64,000 nucleotides of DNA, taken from positions 30,634,720 to 30,698,719 of the forward strand of contig OX578286.1 of the NCBI GenBank assembly GCA_951217055.1, read 5' to 3'. Below the pieces are notes generated by a model. That model did not search any database, was not told the DNA's origin, and saw nothing but the letters and a program-made list of their open reading frames with translations. This document shows positions 1-11,535 of this stretch, piece by piece; position 1 is the first letter of the stretch, and each line of letters opens with the position of its first letter. The DNA is from Gerris lacustris (Eukaryota; Arthropoda; Insecta; Hemiptera; Gerridae). Position numbers and translations under genes: made by a program.

Positions 1-397
1 CTAGATAGAAATTAACTACTAGTGCAATATACGTCTTTGTCGTCTCGACGTTTGTAGAATAATATTGAAAATGATGGTGACGCCGAAAAACTATTAAATT
101 TACTATGACGTGTTAGTTGGTTGTGAAATAGATGTAGTCGGATTCTTGGATTTTTATTTCAATCTCGATGACAAAATTCTTTGACGGAATTTATATTTAT
201 CATATTTTAAAATGATGTTGATTGACCGGTTTTAAAAAAATGTCGGAATTTTTTTCTATTTTTTATTAATCAATTTAAAAAATGGTCGTTCTTTTTTTTC
301 TATTTTTAAAATTATTTTTGGAATGTGACATTATTAATTTGTCATAGTATTAAAACTGCCTTGTTTCTTTTTTAAAATTGGTTGTTTTGTGGTTTTG

Positions 398-870
398 TTC
401 CTACACGATTTTACTTTCTCATGTACGGGGTTTTCTTCACGATTCTTCACGATTTTACTTTCTCGTGTACGCAATCAATATTTGTGTTTTTTCCTACACG
501 ATTTTACTTTCTCATGTACGCAAATCAATTTTTGTGTTTTTTCCTACCGATTTTACTTTCTCATGTACGGAGTAAATGTTTGTGGTTTGCCCTACACGAT
601 TTTACTATCTCATGTATGGGTTTTTCATTCACGATTTTACTTTCTCGTGTACGCAATCAATGTTTATGATTTTTCCAACACGATTTTACTTTCTCACGTA
701 CGGAGTAAATGTTTGTGGTTTGTCCTAGACGATTTTACTTTCTCATGTATGGGTTTTTCCTTCACGATTTTGCTTTCTCATGGAGTAAATGTTTGTGGTT
801 TGTCCTAGACGATTTTACTTTCTTATGTACGGGTTTATCCTTCACTTTTTTACTTTCTCATGTACGCAGT
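398..870. repeat. Minisatellite, about 11 degenerate units
   Basis: The core gattttactttctcatgtac recurs about 11 times at irregular spacing of roughly 33-52 bp, with two alternating linkers (one with gtaaatgtttgtggttt, one with gcaatcaat). Three overlapping open frames cross it in different frames, each reading the same words repetitively, so none is credible as a protein. Bases 1-397 before it are plain AT-rich DNA with nothing recognisable. Confidence 0.9.
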
Positions 871-2300
871 AAATAAATATTATAAAATAAATATTCAGGT
901 TCAAAAATGAAACTGACACAAACTACGAATCTCGGGGTATTATATTATTATTAATAAGATAATAAATTATCTATGATACAGTCCTGATTAGTTTGTATGA
1001 AGGCTTTAGAAACGAAACTATTTAGGCATTTAATATATTTGGTGCACATGATAATGTAGGTGATATATTAGCACGTACTTAAAACAACCTCTGACTCCAA
1101 GCATGATTAGTATTAGTTAGGTAGTACTAGTGTTAGGTAGACTAGTAGTAGGTAGTTTGATTTAAGGTTAAAGTGTAGTGGAAGAGCTCTGGGCTATAGG
1201 GCTAGAGTGGGGGAGATCCGAAAGAAGCCGAACTACATGTCCTCGGTTACCTTCGAGTTAGTTTTTTTCCTCTAGCCTAGTTCAACGTCTAGTGCAACTA
1301 CGACTACCTCCTGCGACAACCTACTTCCCTGGTACCAGAGGAACTCTTTTCGACTTTCTTTGCCCTGCGAAGCGCGGTAGGGGAAAGGCCCTACTGCTGG
1401 AGACTGGATTGCACCACCTCCTATGGCATTTGAACTCCTTGTTACATTTTTCTGAGTTTTTAAGCTAAAAGTAACATAACGTTTTTGACTTATGTTCCAT
1501 AGCCTAAACATGAAAATGTCAAAAAAAGAAATATTTAACCTACAAAATTGAAATAAAAACATGTCTATTGTATGAGATTTTGGACAGAACAATGTGCGTA
1601 GGCAGTCTGAGAATCGGAGAAAACGGACCAAACAATCACATTGTTTTCTTATCCTACCCAACATTTTGCGAAAGTAAAAAGAAGATACAAATATTTAACC
1701 CTTCTGCTTTCAATCCGGTTTTTTGACTTTAAAACTTCTTTATTTCTCTCTGTCTCTCTTTCAATTCTACCGTTATACACACTTCTTCATTGTTTGTTTT
1801 GAACCGGCAAGACTTTCCAGGGCAAGACATGTATATATAATATGTATGTACATGTATATATATATGTTTTTTAAATTCCTTTCTTCCAACACGAGGGAAA
1901 AAGATAAGAAAAAAGAAATTCGAAAAAATTAAAATCAACGTAAAAGCAAAAGAAGTCTGTGGAGATAGTGAAAAGAATTTAAAAAATCAGAGACTGTAGT
2001 AAGATTTAAAAGAAAAAATACAAAAGATAAACATTTTTTGTTAGTTACTTCGTACTTCATCTGAATCTTCTCCCTTTTTTTTCCGCGTTTCTTTTGATCG
2101 TCCACACGGAAAGTAGAAGAGCAAAAATTATAAGAATGAGAATAAAACAGAATTTTAAAAATAATTTATTAATGCAGTTAGTTGTAATTCTTTATGATTA
2201 TTTGTTTGTTTAATTATCATTTTGAAAACAAAACTTTAAAAATACATTTTGATTAAGAAACCAACTCAACATGTATTTATATATATATATATTTTTTTTT
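871..2300. other. AT-rich intergenic stretch, nothing recognised
   Basis: No repeat family shared with the rest of the window was found here. A 130-codon minus-strand frame at 1272-1664 lacks any recognisable domain, has unremarkable composition and no splice or promoter context. Around 1180-1400 base composition is less AT-rich than its surroundings, which might mark an old mobile-element relic. Confidence 0.5.
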
Positions 2301-2304
2301 AGTG

Positions 2305-2574
2305 TTCTACCATACGGTGTTGGATAGAGTTTTTAAAGGACACCATACGGTGTTGGATAGAGTTTTTAAAGGACACCATACGGTGTTGGATAGAGTTTTT
2401 AAAGGACACCACACGGTGTTGGATAGAGTTTTTAAAGGACACCATACGGTGTTGGATAGAGTTTTTAAAGGACACCATACGGTGTTGGATAGAGTTTTTA
2501 AAGGACACCATACGGTGTTGGATAGAGTTTTTAAAGGACACCATACTGTGTTTGATAGAGTTGTTAAAGGACAA
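2305..2574. repeat. 33-bp tandem repeat, 8 units
   Basis: The 33-bp unit carries ACACC-atac-GGTGT, an imperfect inverted repeat, followed by tggatagagtttttaaagg. Six or seven units are nearly identical and only the edge units diverge (last unit: tgtttgatagagttg), as expected for array homogenisation. Because 33 is a multiple of 3, 91-codon frames stay open on both strands; they are artefacts of unit length. Confidence 0.97.
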
Positions 2575-2717
2575 TAACCTCAGTACTGTGTAATTTGCTT
2601 AATTGATTGACCGCAGCATTTTTGTAATTTGGAAGATTTGCACAAAAAAAAAAAAAAAAAAAAAAATTGTTCTTAATTTAGAATTATCTCTGTCTAGTTG
2701 TTGTTTAGTATGTTGTA

Positions 2718-2832
2718 TGTTTTTACTTTGTCATATTAAGAGGAAGTTTTGGTGATGGCACGAAAATTCGATTTTGAGATTTTATTGGATTTACACGTTT
2801 TTGAGATCCTCCGAGTCCAAAAAAGTGATTCA
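2718..2832 (+). repeat. F1 dispersed repeat, 5' fragment
   Basis: A diverged copy of the first ~110 bp of family F1: a gatggcacgaaaattcgatt segment, then a gagtccaaaaaagtg segment, both found again at 3093-3165 and, inverted, at 5000-5050. It stops at an AT-rich stretch. A 25-bp A-run lies just upstream at 2643-2666. Confidence 0.75.
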
Positions 2833-2994
2833 CAACACAAGTATATAAATAAAAACTTCGAGATAACCAATATCCGAAATCAATAATAAATAAAATAATT
2901 CATAAACAAATATTCAATAATAATAATAATTAAATAATAACAACCACACAACCCAATCAACCTTTGTAAACCAATTATCTGAAAAACAAAAATA

Positions 2995-3058
2995 TACTAC
3001 AATTGTCTGCCAATTACTTTATTGTCTGCCGATTAGTGTAGCACATAGCTTCCTTGCG
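2995..3058 (+). repeat. F2 dispersed repeat, terminal fragment
   Basis: Contains the F2 left-end motif (tgccgattagtgtagcacatagcttccttgcg), also seen near 24670 and 29425 and inverted near 51000-51045. Only the terminal ~60 bp is present here. Confidence 0.6.
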
Positions 3059-3059
3059 T

Positions 3060-3700
3060 CCTTTTTACTTTCTCATATAAAGAGAAAGTATTGTGATGGC
3101 GCGAAAATTCGATTTTGAGATTTTGATGGATTCACACGATTCGAGGTCCCCTGAGTCCAAAAAAGTGGTTTTTAAAAAATGTCTGTCTGTTATCTGTGCA
3201 AACACCTAGAGCCTAAACTACTGGGCCGATTTCGACGAAATTTGGCATAAATGTTCAGAAAAATCATACCCCGAGGCTAAATCGAGAAACGAATTTTAGC
3301 TTCAAATTTGGGGCTCTACATCCCAAAAACTCTGGAAAAAATCCTGGAAAAAAATTATTTCTCTAAAACGGTTTCGACAATTTTGATTATAAAAAATTAA
3401 AATATAGTCCATTTAAATACGAATCTATAACGATATAATCCGTTTTCCCGGTAAAAATATAGTTCTTGAGCAAATAGCTTAAAACGCGACCGGAGAGGCC
3501 GGGTTCGATTCCCCTCCGAGGAGAACTTATTTTTATGATAATTTTTTGATAACATTTTCAATAATGATTAAATGTACTTACGAAAACTATAATAAATGGA
3601 AAACACTGGGCTAAGTAATTATGAACTCATTCATGAGAGTGGTTGTGTGAATTGTTTCGGATCGATTTTTATGTTTTAGCAATGTTATTAACAAAATAAA
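3060..3700 (+). repeat. F1 dispersed repeat (tRNA-like box B inside), copy 1
   Basis: A non-coding interspersed repeat. Landmarks in order: cgcgaaaattcgattttgag at the left end; a gagtccaaaaaagtgg block; tggcataaatgttcagaaaa; ccgttttcccggtaaaaat; then gccgggttcgattcccctcc, holding a perfect pol III box B (GGTTCGATTCC); then ggaaaacactgggctaagta and a terminal hairpin-like actcattcatgag. The same order is kept in the copies near 4, 7.2-8.0, 41-42.4 and 48 kb. A tRNA-derived SINE-like origin is an inference from box B; no convincing box A was found. Confidence 0.8.
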
Positions 3701-3929
3701 CATGGATTAATTTGAGCTTAGCTTGACTGAATTGTTTTTCTGTTTCGCTTGAACAAGGATTAATCAAGGTTAATTCTGCTCTTAGTGCGTTATGCTCTGC
3801 GTAGTGAGTTTTGCCAATTATATTTGACCCATCTAAGTGGCATCTAGATATTCATACTTAACAAAATTATTTTATGTGTACATTTTTTTTAATATAGTTT
3901 ATAGCCATATTGAATAAAAATAAGAGATT

Positions 3930-5095
3930 AAAAAAATTGGTCCGAGACAACTCAGACAAGCTTTCTCATATACGAGTTCATAATTATTTAGCCATTTTTT
4001 TCCATTTATTAGTTTTCGTAGGTACATTAAATTATTATTGATCATTTCATCGAAAATTATCATAAAAATAACTTCTCCTCGGCGGGGAACCGAACCCGGT
4101 CTCTCTCTCTGTTCGCGTTTAAAGCTACTTTCTCAGAAACTATATTTTTCCCGGGAAAACGGCTTATATCGTTAGATTCGTATTTAAATTGACTACATTT
4201 TAGAATTTTCGAAGAAAGTTAAGCTTTTGCAATGGCTTCAAAATTTTCGAAAATTTTCTCCATGGAAATCCGTTTTAGACCATTCTTAATCGATTCCTAA
4301 AATTTAAAACTTTTTTTAAGTATGTATGTGCATGTTTCACTCCAGACGATATCTCACCCTAGGATGCACTTAAAAAATCCAAACAAATTTTAAAATGTCA
4401 ATAATATCAAATGAAAGGATGAGTTCGTTGGCCAGATTTATTGGAGTCTATTTAGTGGTCAAATTTTGACAATTTTGGGTCAAAAGTAGCATTAAAACGT
4501 GTTTTTTCCATTTTACCCCCTTTTATATGGAAATATGACAAAAGTGTACATAACGACAATTACTGTACTCTTTAAGAGCTTTCCAACATGCATCTTGAAG
4601 GGTATATGTATATACTATTTTGACTTTTGTACCCCGTACCCCTGTGTACCAATTATTTTTTCACCCATCCAACTTCTAAACCAAAATTTTCCTATATTAT
4701 AATACGCTGATTTCTTTTAAAATTCGCTCATTAAGTCATGGTGCATGACTGGACTTTTTTTTAATCAAAATCGACGGAACCGTATCCGAGAAATATATAT
4801 ATTTTTTTTTTTTTTCGTTTTTTCCTAGTTCTTGGGGGGTTGCTCCCCGAAATTTGGAGCAAAAATTCATTTTTCGATTTCGCCTCGGGGTGAATGATTT
4901 TTCTGAACATGTATGCCAAATTTCGTCAAAATCTGCCCTGTAGTTTAGGCTCCAGGCGCCTGCACAGACGACAGGCCGACATTTTTTAAAAACCCCTTTT
5001 TTGGACTCAAAATGTGTAAATCCATCAAAATCTCAAAATCGAATTTTCACGCCATCACAATTCTTTCTCTTTATATGAGTAAAGTAAAAATTACC
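3930..5095 (-). repeat. F1 dispersed repeat, copy 2 (inverted)
   Basis: The reverse complement of copy 1 with an extra central block (about 4200-4900). That block holds ccgtacccctgtgtacc and aagagctttccaac sequences that recur near 41.1-41.6 kb and inverted near 48.0 kb. Box B reads on the minus strand near 4080-4110. The outer end at 5085-5115 reads ccgtagcgaagcaatg, matching the cgtgcttcgctact start at about 40990. With copy 1 it forms a tail-to-tail inverted pair separated by about 230 bp. Confidence 0.8.
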
Positions 5096-5115
5096 CACTC
5101 CGTAGCGAAGCAATG

Positions 5116-6097
5116 TTAAATCAAGTTGGTTTTATTTTAATTAAAAACTTTAATTCACTTTCCCGTGCTTTTTATATTCTAGGGAAATTGTTGGGACATC
5201 TTCTATAGATGATAATATCAAATAAGATGTTAAGATAGTTATAATTATAACAGTTGCAAAATTTAAAAAAAATATAAAAAGATATTTGTCAAATGACAGT
5301 GGAAAAAAAACCAATGACAATAATGATTCTGCTAAACTGTTCTATTTTTATTTATTTTTAATGATTAATAGATAAGTCAGTATAAAATGTGTTACCTTTA
5401 GTTCAGTATGATATTCTGATTAAAGATCTTTATATTAAAAAATCAGTGTTGCTGTATAAAAAAAAAAAAAAAAAAAAAATGAACTCTACCACCTCTGTCT
5501 TTATCTAAAGGAAGATATAGAACTGTTGTTAAGATATATAGACGATATAACGGCTGGGTTGGCAGGCCTGAGTTAAGAAGATTCACACACACAAAAAAAA
5601 ACCTCCCCCCTCCCCTTCTACATCAAGCGTGGGTGAGATCCCCCCCTCCACCTCTTACTTCTTGACTTAAAGATAAAATTATTTTTGGAAGCTGTTAGGA
5701 CACGGCCAGCTGTCGCGGAATTGTTGGCATGTTCCAGCCATCTGAGTAGAAGAAGTGGGTATGGGGACAAAAAAAAAATCCCTACCAAGATATAATAATA
5801 ATAATAATAAAATAATAAATAAGGCACTAAGAAAAACTAGTAATTTTCCACGGGTTGTTCCAATTTCTTTTCCTCCGATTCATTTTTATATGGAGGAATA
5901 TAAACAAACTAGCTAATGAGGTTGAAACGTAGATATGAAAGAAATAAAAAAACTAAAAAAGAAAGCTGATTCACTAACTAAATGATTCAGCTAAAACATT
6001 AGAATTTTTTTTAACATGGATTAAGAATAAATTATGGTTAATAAGTTATTCGTTTATATTTTTAACTTTGATATTGATTTGATTCTATTAGATTGGT
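5116..6097. other. AT-rich intergenic stretch with A-run
   Basis: No gene or shared repeat found. A 20-bp A-run at about 5460-5480, a short C-rich stretch near 5600-5650 and an (ATT/AAT) run near 5790-5815 are the only distinctive features. A 69-codon minus frame over 5618-5827 is low complexity. Confidence 0.5.
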
Positions 6098-6103
6098 TAG
6101 CTG

Positions 6104-7080
6104 GAGGTCGACCAAGACAAGAAGTCATGAACACGGGAGAAACGGAAAGCTTAACTTCGTTTAAAATCGGAACTTTCGAGTAGTGCCGAAGTCAGTACAG
6201 TCGGGTGCTAAGACAATACCCATTTCTAGTTTGTATGACATGCGCAGTTACGTCAAATCTCACGAATAACAACAACAACAAGGTTTCCAATCTGTTAGGT
6301 TTCCTGTTTTGTTTGTTTTTATACAATACGAATTATAGTCACAACTGTCACACAACAATTTTGATTTTGTACCATTCACCATGAAGATGCAAATGCAAAG
6401 AACACTACAAATAATGGGGTTGGAACAAACCTAATATTTATTTGTTATTATAAAAATGATTGCTCTCCATGACAATTAATCAAAATAATATTAGCGAATT
6501 TATAGTTTGCTTTTCCCCATTATATTTTTTATAAATAAAATAACCAGGAAAACTTATCTTGGAATCTCATTATTTGTATAATTTCTTCCTTATTTTGAAT
6601 TCATGTTATTATCCATGTTTTTAATAATACCAGGAAATTTAATTTACCAAAGAGAAAATTGCCAAAAATAATCCGAGAGAGGTAATAGTACAAATAATAA
6701 TTCACAAAAAATTAATAACTAAAATCCAGAAATAAGGAAAGTAACACATAAAACAGAAATAAAAAAGTAACAAATCAAACTCAGAAATAAAAAGGAAGAA
6801 AAAAATCGATTAAGAAGGAAGAAAATTGATTTAGATTTAAAGAATATTATTGTGAATAATCAATAAATAATAATATAAAGATATTATCGTATATTATTGT
6901 GATTTCTTATCAGGTACAGTGTTGCCTGTTGCAAAAAATATAGAAGTTATCAAAAATAAAATTATTAATAACAAAAGAACAACACTGTATTTTTTGACAG
7001 TGGTCTATTTTAATAAAAACTGACTGTACATGGCGACACTAGCGCACTCCTCACATTTCCATGACTTCTTGGTCGACCTC
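6104..7080. mobile_element. TIR element, about 977 bp, non-autonomous
   Basis: The left end gaggtcgaccaag-acaag-aagtcatg pairs with the right end catgacttcttggtcgacctc; the left copy has an extra 5-bp acaag (apparently a duplicated pentamer). The interior has no open frame that looks coding, so it is a MITE-like derivative. Internal segments (gtttgtatgacatgcgcagt) recur near 23990, suggesting a family relationship there. A target duplication was not resolved. Confidence 0.7.
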
Positions 7081-7084
7081 TAGT

Positions 7085-7152
7085 ACCTATGTGGATATCG
7101 TTTGTGCTTCCGAAGCAGAAGGTTTTGGGATCGATTCCCGACTCCGACAAAA
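7085..7152 (+). repeat. tRNA-like sequence (SINE-type relic)
   Basis: Directly right of the TIR element: an aagcagaaggttttgggatcga segment followed by ttcccgactcc. It looks like the 3' half of a tRNA, with a box B one mismatch from consensus (ggatcgattcc). The 5' half does not fold convincingly, so this is a tRNA-derived fragment, not a gene. Confidence 0.45.
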
Positions 7153-7194
7153 AGCTTGTTATCCCCCCTTATAAAGAAAACAGAGGGAGTAACA

Positions 7195-8042
7195 ATCTAA
7201 AGAAGGTGTACGAAATGTCCTTTTAGCGAATTTTCGAAGAAAATTAAGCTATTGCAATGGCTTTAAAATTTTTGAAAATTTTCTCCTTGGAAATCCGTTT
7301 CCGTTTTAGACCATTCTGAATCGATTCCTGAAATTTAAAACGTTTTGAGGTCCCCTGAGTCCAGAAAGAGTGGTTTTATAATAAATGTCTGTCTGTCGTC
7401 TGTTCTTTTCACACGCCTGGAGCCTTAGATATTGGACCGATATTGAAGAAATATGGCATAAATGTTCAGAAAAATCATACCCCGAGGTAAAATCGAGAAA
7501 TGAATACTACGCTACCCCCAAAAACTCTGAAAAAACGTGGAAAAAAAAATTCTCAAAAACGGTTCCGACGATTTTGATTAAAATATTCTAAAATGTAGTC
7601 CATTTAAATACGAATCTAACGATATAAGCCGTTTTCCCAGGAAAAAGGCCAAGTTCGATTGCCCGCCGAGGAGAAGTTATTTTTATGATATATTTTGATC
7701 TAATGTTCAATAATAATTAAATGTACCAACGAAAACTAACAAATGGTTCCAATGATTTTGATTTAAAAAAAAACTAAAATGAGGTCCATTTAAATACGAA
7801 TCTAAAGCTATAAGGCCGTTTTCCCGGGAAAAATCTAGTTCCTGAGAAAATAGATTAAAACGTGGACAAAGAGATACCGGGTTCGATTCTCCACCCGGTA
7901 GAAGTTATTTTATGACAAATTTTGATGAAATGTTCATTAATAATTAAATGTACATACGAAAACTAATAAATTGGAAACACTGAGCTATGTAATTATGAAC
8001 TCATATATGAGAAAGTTTGTCTGAGTTGTCTCGGACCGATTT
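7195..8042 (+). repeat. F1 dispersed repeat, copy 3 (internally duplicated)
   Basis: Contains the F1 landmarks tggcataaatgttcagaaaa, ccgttttcccaggaaaaa and ttggaaacactgagctatgt. The box-B module is present twice, near 7650-7680 (gttcgattgcccgccgagg) and near 7870-7905 (ccgggttcgattctccaccc), about 220 bp apart, so this copy has a partial internal tandem duplication. The 68-codon frame at 7385 is just F1 sequence. Confidence 0.8.
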
Positions 8043-8079
8043 TTTGTTATACTTTAATGATTATAATATGCTTTCACAA

Positions 8080-8770
8080 AATATTTTTGGAACGAAGTTC
8101 CTTATGGCACGTTCTGGAGCCCGGGAGTGAATCCGAAAAAAACCACCAAAATCACCGTCACAAAATAACAGTCACAAAATAACCGTCACAAAATCACAGT
8201 CACAAAATCACCGTCACGCAAAATCCGTCACGAAATCTACAGATGACGATAACTTGAGTAAAAGCTCACCGAGTTAGATGAAATTCGGTACACATGTTCA
8301 TTTTACCAATGCCCAGGCTGAGTTCGTCGGAAAATGTTATCCGCCCAAGCGTTCACGCGCAACGCTCGCGTAAACGTAAGCTTTAAAAGACTGGAAATGT
8401 GTTATTAAGGAAGCCTGTTACTTGACTTGTTTTGATTATTTTTGTTATATATGTCAAAAATGTCACTTTGTTTTGTAAATAAATAAAATATAATCTTTCA
8501 CTTTAAACTCATCATGATCAACTTTTTTCTTATATTTAATATATATTTATAGTAAGACGCTTGCTTTAATTATACAAATAATGATTTTCTTTTAATTTTG
8601 CCTTAACTCTGCTAGGTACAAACAGGTCGTTACTTTTAATTTTGTCTCTTTTCTAACTCCGCCTTGTATAAGTAGTTAGCAATGTATACGTACTTAGCAG
8701 TGTGATTTTATAATTTATATTTAATGAAAAATGTAAGGAACTTCGTTCCTACCGGGTGTCCCGCGACACC
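8080..8770. mobile_element. Foldback-type element with ggaacgaagttcc ends
   Basis: Both ends carry the palindromic word ggaacgaagttcc (8089 region; 8733-8750 as ggaacttcgttcc). Inside, at 8145-8260, is a short tandem array of about 15-bp units alternating caccgtcacaaaat and cagtcacaaaata. A 33-bp GC-rich stretch follows near 8340-8375. No coding capacity. The boundary assignment is inferred from the repeated terminal word only. Confidence 0.5.
8145..8260. repeat. Short tandem array, ~15-bp units (gtcacaaaat)
   Basis: About seven tandem copies of (c)accgtcacaaaat / cagtcacaaaata, decaying into ccgtcacgaaatc. There are no unique spacers, so it is not CRISPR-like. Confidence 0.85.
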
Positions 8771-8789
8771 ACACGTATTTTTGTCTAAT

Positions 8790-9000
8790 TTATCTAATTT
8801 CCCCCCTGTTTTTTAAAACTGCCAAAAGTGTTTTGATTTTTTTTGCAATATTTTATGAACGCAGACGGTTGAAATTAATTTGGGGATAAAAATTTCATAA
8901 AAATATCATATGAGTACTTTTTGAAGATGGTAAATAAATGTGTGGAAAAAAAACGAATATGCGCAGGAGGTTAAAACTTATTTCCGATTTTTGTTTTGTT
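8790..9000 (+). repeat. F2-related fragment
   Basis: Diverged version of the F2 block seen at 24780-25020: a run of C/T then ttttaaaactgccaaaagtg, then cgcagacggttgaaattaat, then gcgcaggaggttaaaactta. Order matches F2 but identity is low. Confidence 0.5.
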
Positions 9001-10125
9001 TTGTTATTACCATATTATTTTTTATATATAGTATCTTTATATAGTCAAGTCTCGTAATTTTATCTAAGAGCCACGTGATAACAACCACGTATACACTAAT
9101 AAAAATAAGTGATGGAAGATTCCAACCGCTCTTAATAAGTGTTGACATGAGAACGTAAAAAAAACCAGTGAATTAAGAAAATTGTCGACACTTTTATTGT
9201 AAAATATGATTCCATCTAATAGCACTTAATCTTTCATCTCCTCAACATACATAAGAAGGGGGAGAGAAAAAAACAAAAAAACTGTCGCCTCTACTCTTCA
9301 AAAAACTTCCAGTCTCGAAAAAATACTAAAATTAGACTAAATAATAATATATTTTAAAATATCTAAGTTCATCTAATAAAAACACGTGGGGGTGGGTAAA
9401 AAAAGAGAAGAAAATCATGTTCTCTTAGGAATAGAAATGCGGGTGGAACGGGGTAACACTGCGTGTTAGTTACCAATATCATCACCCAACAAGAAGAACA
9501 AGAGAAATAACTTAGAAGTTACAACATGAATAAGATATCCATTCGAAAGACGCATCGGTCTCTTGGGATTCACAGACATTGCTGGACCTTGTCGGTTTTT
9601 TAGGATATAGCTTTAGGAAGATGTGTAATGTGTAGGCATTAGTAATTCCCGGTTTTTCTTTTTATTTCTAACTGTGGTGACAGATTCGTAAGATGAAAAT
9701 TGGTTTGGGAGAAAGAAGAAGAAAAAAGAAATAGTTTTTTTTTTGGGAAGATTAAAAGATTAAAATTTTAAGTTAATAAAAGAAATGAAAGAGACGATTA
9801 AGAGAAAATTAGTTTTTTGAGACGAGTCTCTTAATTTTTTCCTTTGAGTGTATATTTGCAGAGTATGTTCTCATTTATACTTGTCTCGTATGCGTTTTTC
9901 GTATAGAGACAAATTTAGCCAGGGTATACTTAGATGTCTGGTGTAAAATGGATTTTTTTCTGCACATTGAAGGTTTTGTATTCTGGAACAGAGCCTCACT
10001 TAAGTGAGTCCTGAGCAAACTCGACAATCTTCCTTTTTAATGGGTATGACCAGAGTGCACGCTTATTCTGATTCAGACTCAGATTCCGAAAGCAAGCTGG
10101 TTTTGTTGTCGGCTTGAGGAAAGCA
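9001..10125. other. AT-rich stretch, nothing recognised
   Basis: No open frame above the noise and no motif shared with other parts of the window. Purine-rich runs (gaagaagaaaaaag) lie near 9710-9790. Confidence 0.5.
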
Positions 10126-10129
10126 TTAT

Positions 10130-10800
10130 GATGGTCGAGGTGAAGCCAGATATATAGATGCGCTGGTCAATTTACGTTAACATTAAGATTTGTACGGAAG
10201 CATATGATAGACGAGGTGGAGGTCCTTGCGCAGGTCATTTTACGTAAACATTAGATTCGTACGGAAGCATATGATGGTTGAGGTGGAGCCAGATAAATAG
10301 ATGCGAAGGTCATTTTACATATATAGATACGCAAGTAATTTAACGTAAACAATAGGTGAGTACGGAAGCATAAGAATATCAAGGTATAGCCCGACAAATA
10401 GATGTGCAGGTTATTTTACGTTAACATATTATGATTTTTACGGGGGCATATGATAGTGATAGTCGAGTTGGAGCCGGATAAATTGTTGCACAGGTCATTT
10501 CACGGAAGCATTAGATTCGTACGGAAAGATATGATGGTTGAGGTAGAGCCAGAAAAAATAGATGCGCAAGTCATTTTACGTAAACATTAGATTTGTACGG
10601 GAGCATATGATGGTAGAGGTGGAGCCACATAAATAGACGCGCATGTCATTTTACGTAAACATTTGATTTGTACGGGAGCATATGATGGTAGAGGTGGAGC
10701 CACATAAATAGATGCGCAAGTCATTTTACGTAAACATTAGCTTGGTATGGAAGCATATGATGGTAGAGGTGGAGCCACATAAATAGATGCACATTTTTTT
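10130..10800. repeat. ~75-bp minisatellite
   Basis: The words gtacggaagcatatgatgg, gaggtggagccag/cacataa and gcgcaagtcattttacgtaa repeat. Spacing of catatgat is irregular at the left (68-102 bp) and settles to exactly 75 bp at 10604, 10679 and 10754, so the right-hand units are the most recently homogenised. Confidence 0.9.
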
Positions 10801-10809
10801 TTGATGCTG

Positions 10810-11535
10810 AGGTGTTTAGAAACTATGTAGTAGGACAGTAAGGCTAGGCGCACACTGGGGGCAAAACAGTCTGCGGAGGCTGCCTCGTGGTACACAAGAT
10901 TGTTGGGCTAATAATCTTTTGCACCGGGGCAGACAGCCCGCAGAGAGTCTGCAGACTGTTTCGCCCCCCATGTGCGCCGACCTAAGGGCTGTACGTTTGC
11001 TTTATGTGGCTAAGGCATTTAGAAACTATGTGCAATGACTAAGATTGTTATTGATCAGTAGGACTGCAAAGAGGCTGTATGTTTTGCTTCTTATGGCATT
11101 TAAAAACTATGTGCAATGGTCACTGTGATTGTTATTGATCAGTAGGACAGTAAGTTTTACTTCGAGTGGCTGAGGCATCTAGAAACTATGTGCAATGGTC
11201 ACTTAGATTGTTATTGGGCAGTAGAACAGCAAGGCTGTCTGTTTCGCTCCGCATGGCTGAGGCATTTAGAAACTACTACGTGCAATGGTCACTTAGATTG
11301 TTATTGGGAAGTAGAACAGCAAGGCTGTCTGTTTCGCTCCGCATGGCTGAGGCATATAGAAACTACTACGTGCAATGGTCACTTAGATTGTTATTGGGAA
11401 GTAGAACAGCAAGGCTGTCTGTTTCGCTCCGCATGGCTGAGGCATTTAGAAACTACTACGTGCAATGGTCACTTAGATTGTTATTGGGCAGTAGAACAGC
11501 AAGGCTGTCTGTTTCGCTCCGCATGGCTGAGGTAG
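10810..11535. repeat. 90-bp tandem repeat, 4 near-identical units plus decayed ones
   Basis: The gaggcat landmark falls at 11172, 11259, 11349, 11439 and 11529 (steps 87, 90, 90, 90). Older, decayed units occur at 10810-10845 and 10990-11160. The unit holds gcaatggtcacttagattg and aacagcaaggctgtctgttt. Frames of 115-134 codons stay open because 90 is divisible by 3; repeated residues in two overlapping frames argue against coding. Confidence 0.93.
10845..10984. mobile_element. 140-bp MITE with GC-rich TIRs
   Basis: Left end taggcgcacactgggggc then aaaacagtctgcggaggctgcc. Right end, reverse-complemented, taggtcggcgcacat then gggg..gcgaaacagtctgc. It interrupts a decayed 90-bp unit: flanks are cagtaaggct on the left and aagggctgt on the right, against aagcaaggctgt in intact units, consistent with an imperfect short target duplication. 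Superfamily not determined. Confidence 0.75.

Noticed and set aside
1272..1664. 130-codon minus-strand gene
   Set aside because: No recognisable domain, no shared family, no splice or promoter evidence; such a length is expected by chance in 64 kb.
2305..2574. CRISPR array
   Set aside because: Repeats are directly abutting with no unique spacers, and the genome is clearly eukaryotic; the same holds for the arrays at 8.1, 12.1, 14.3, 45.1 and 63.8 kb.
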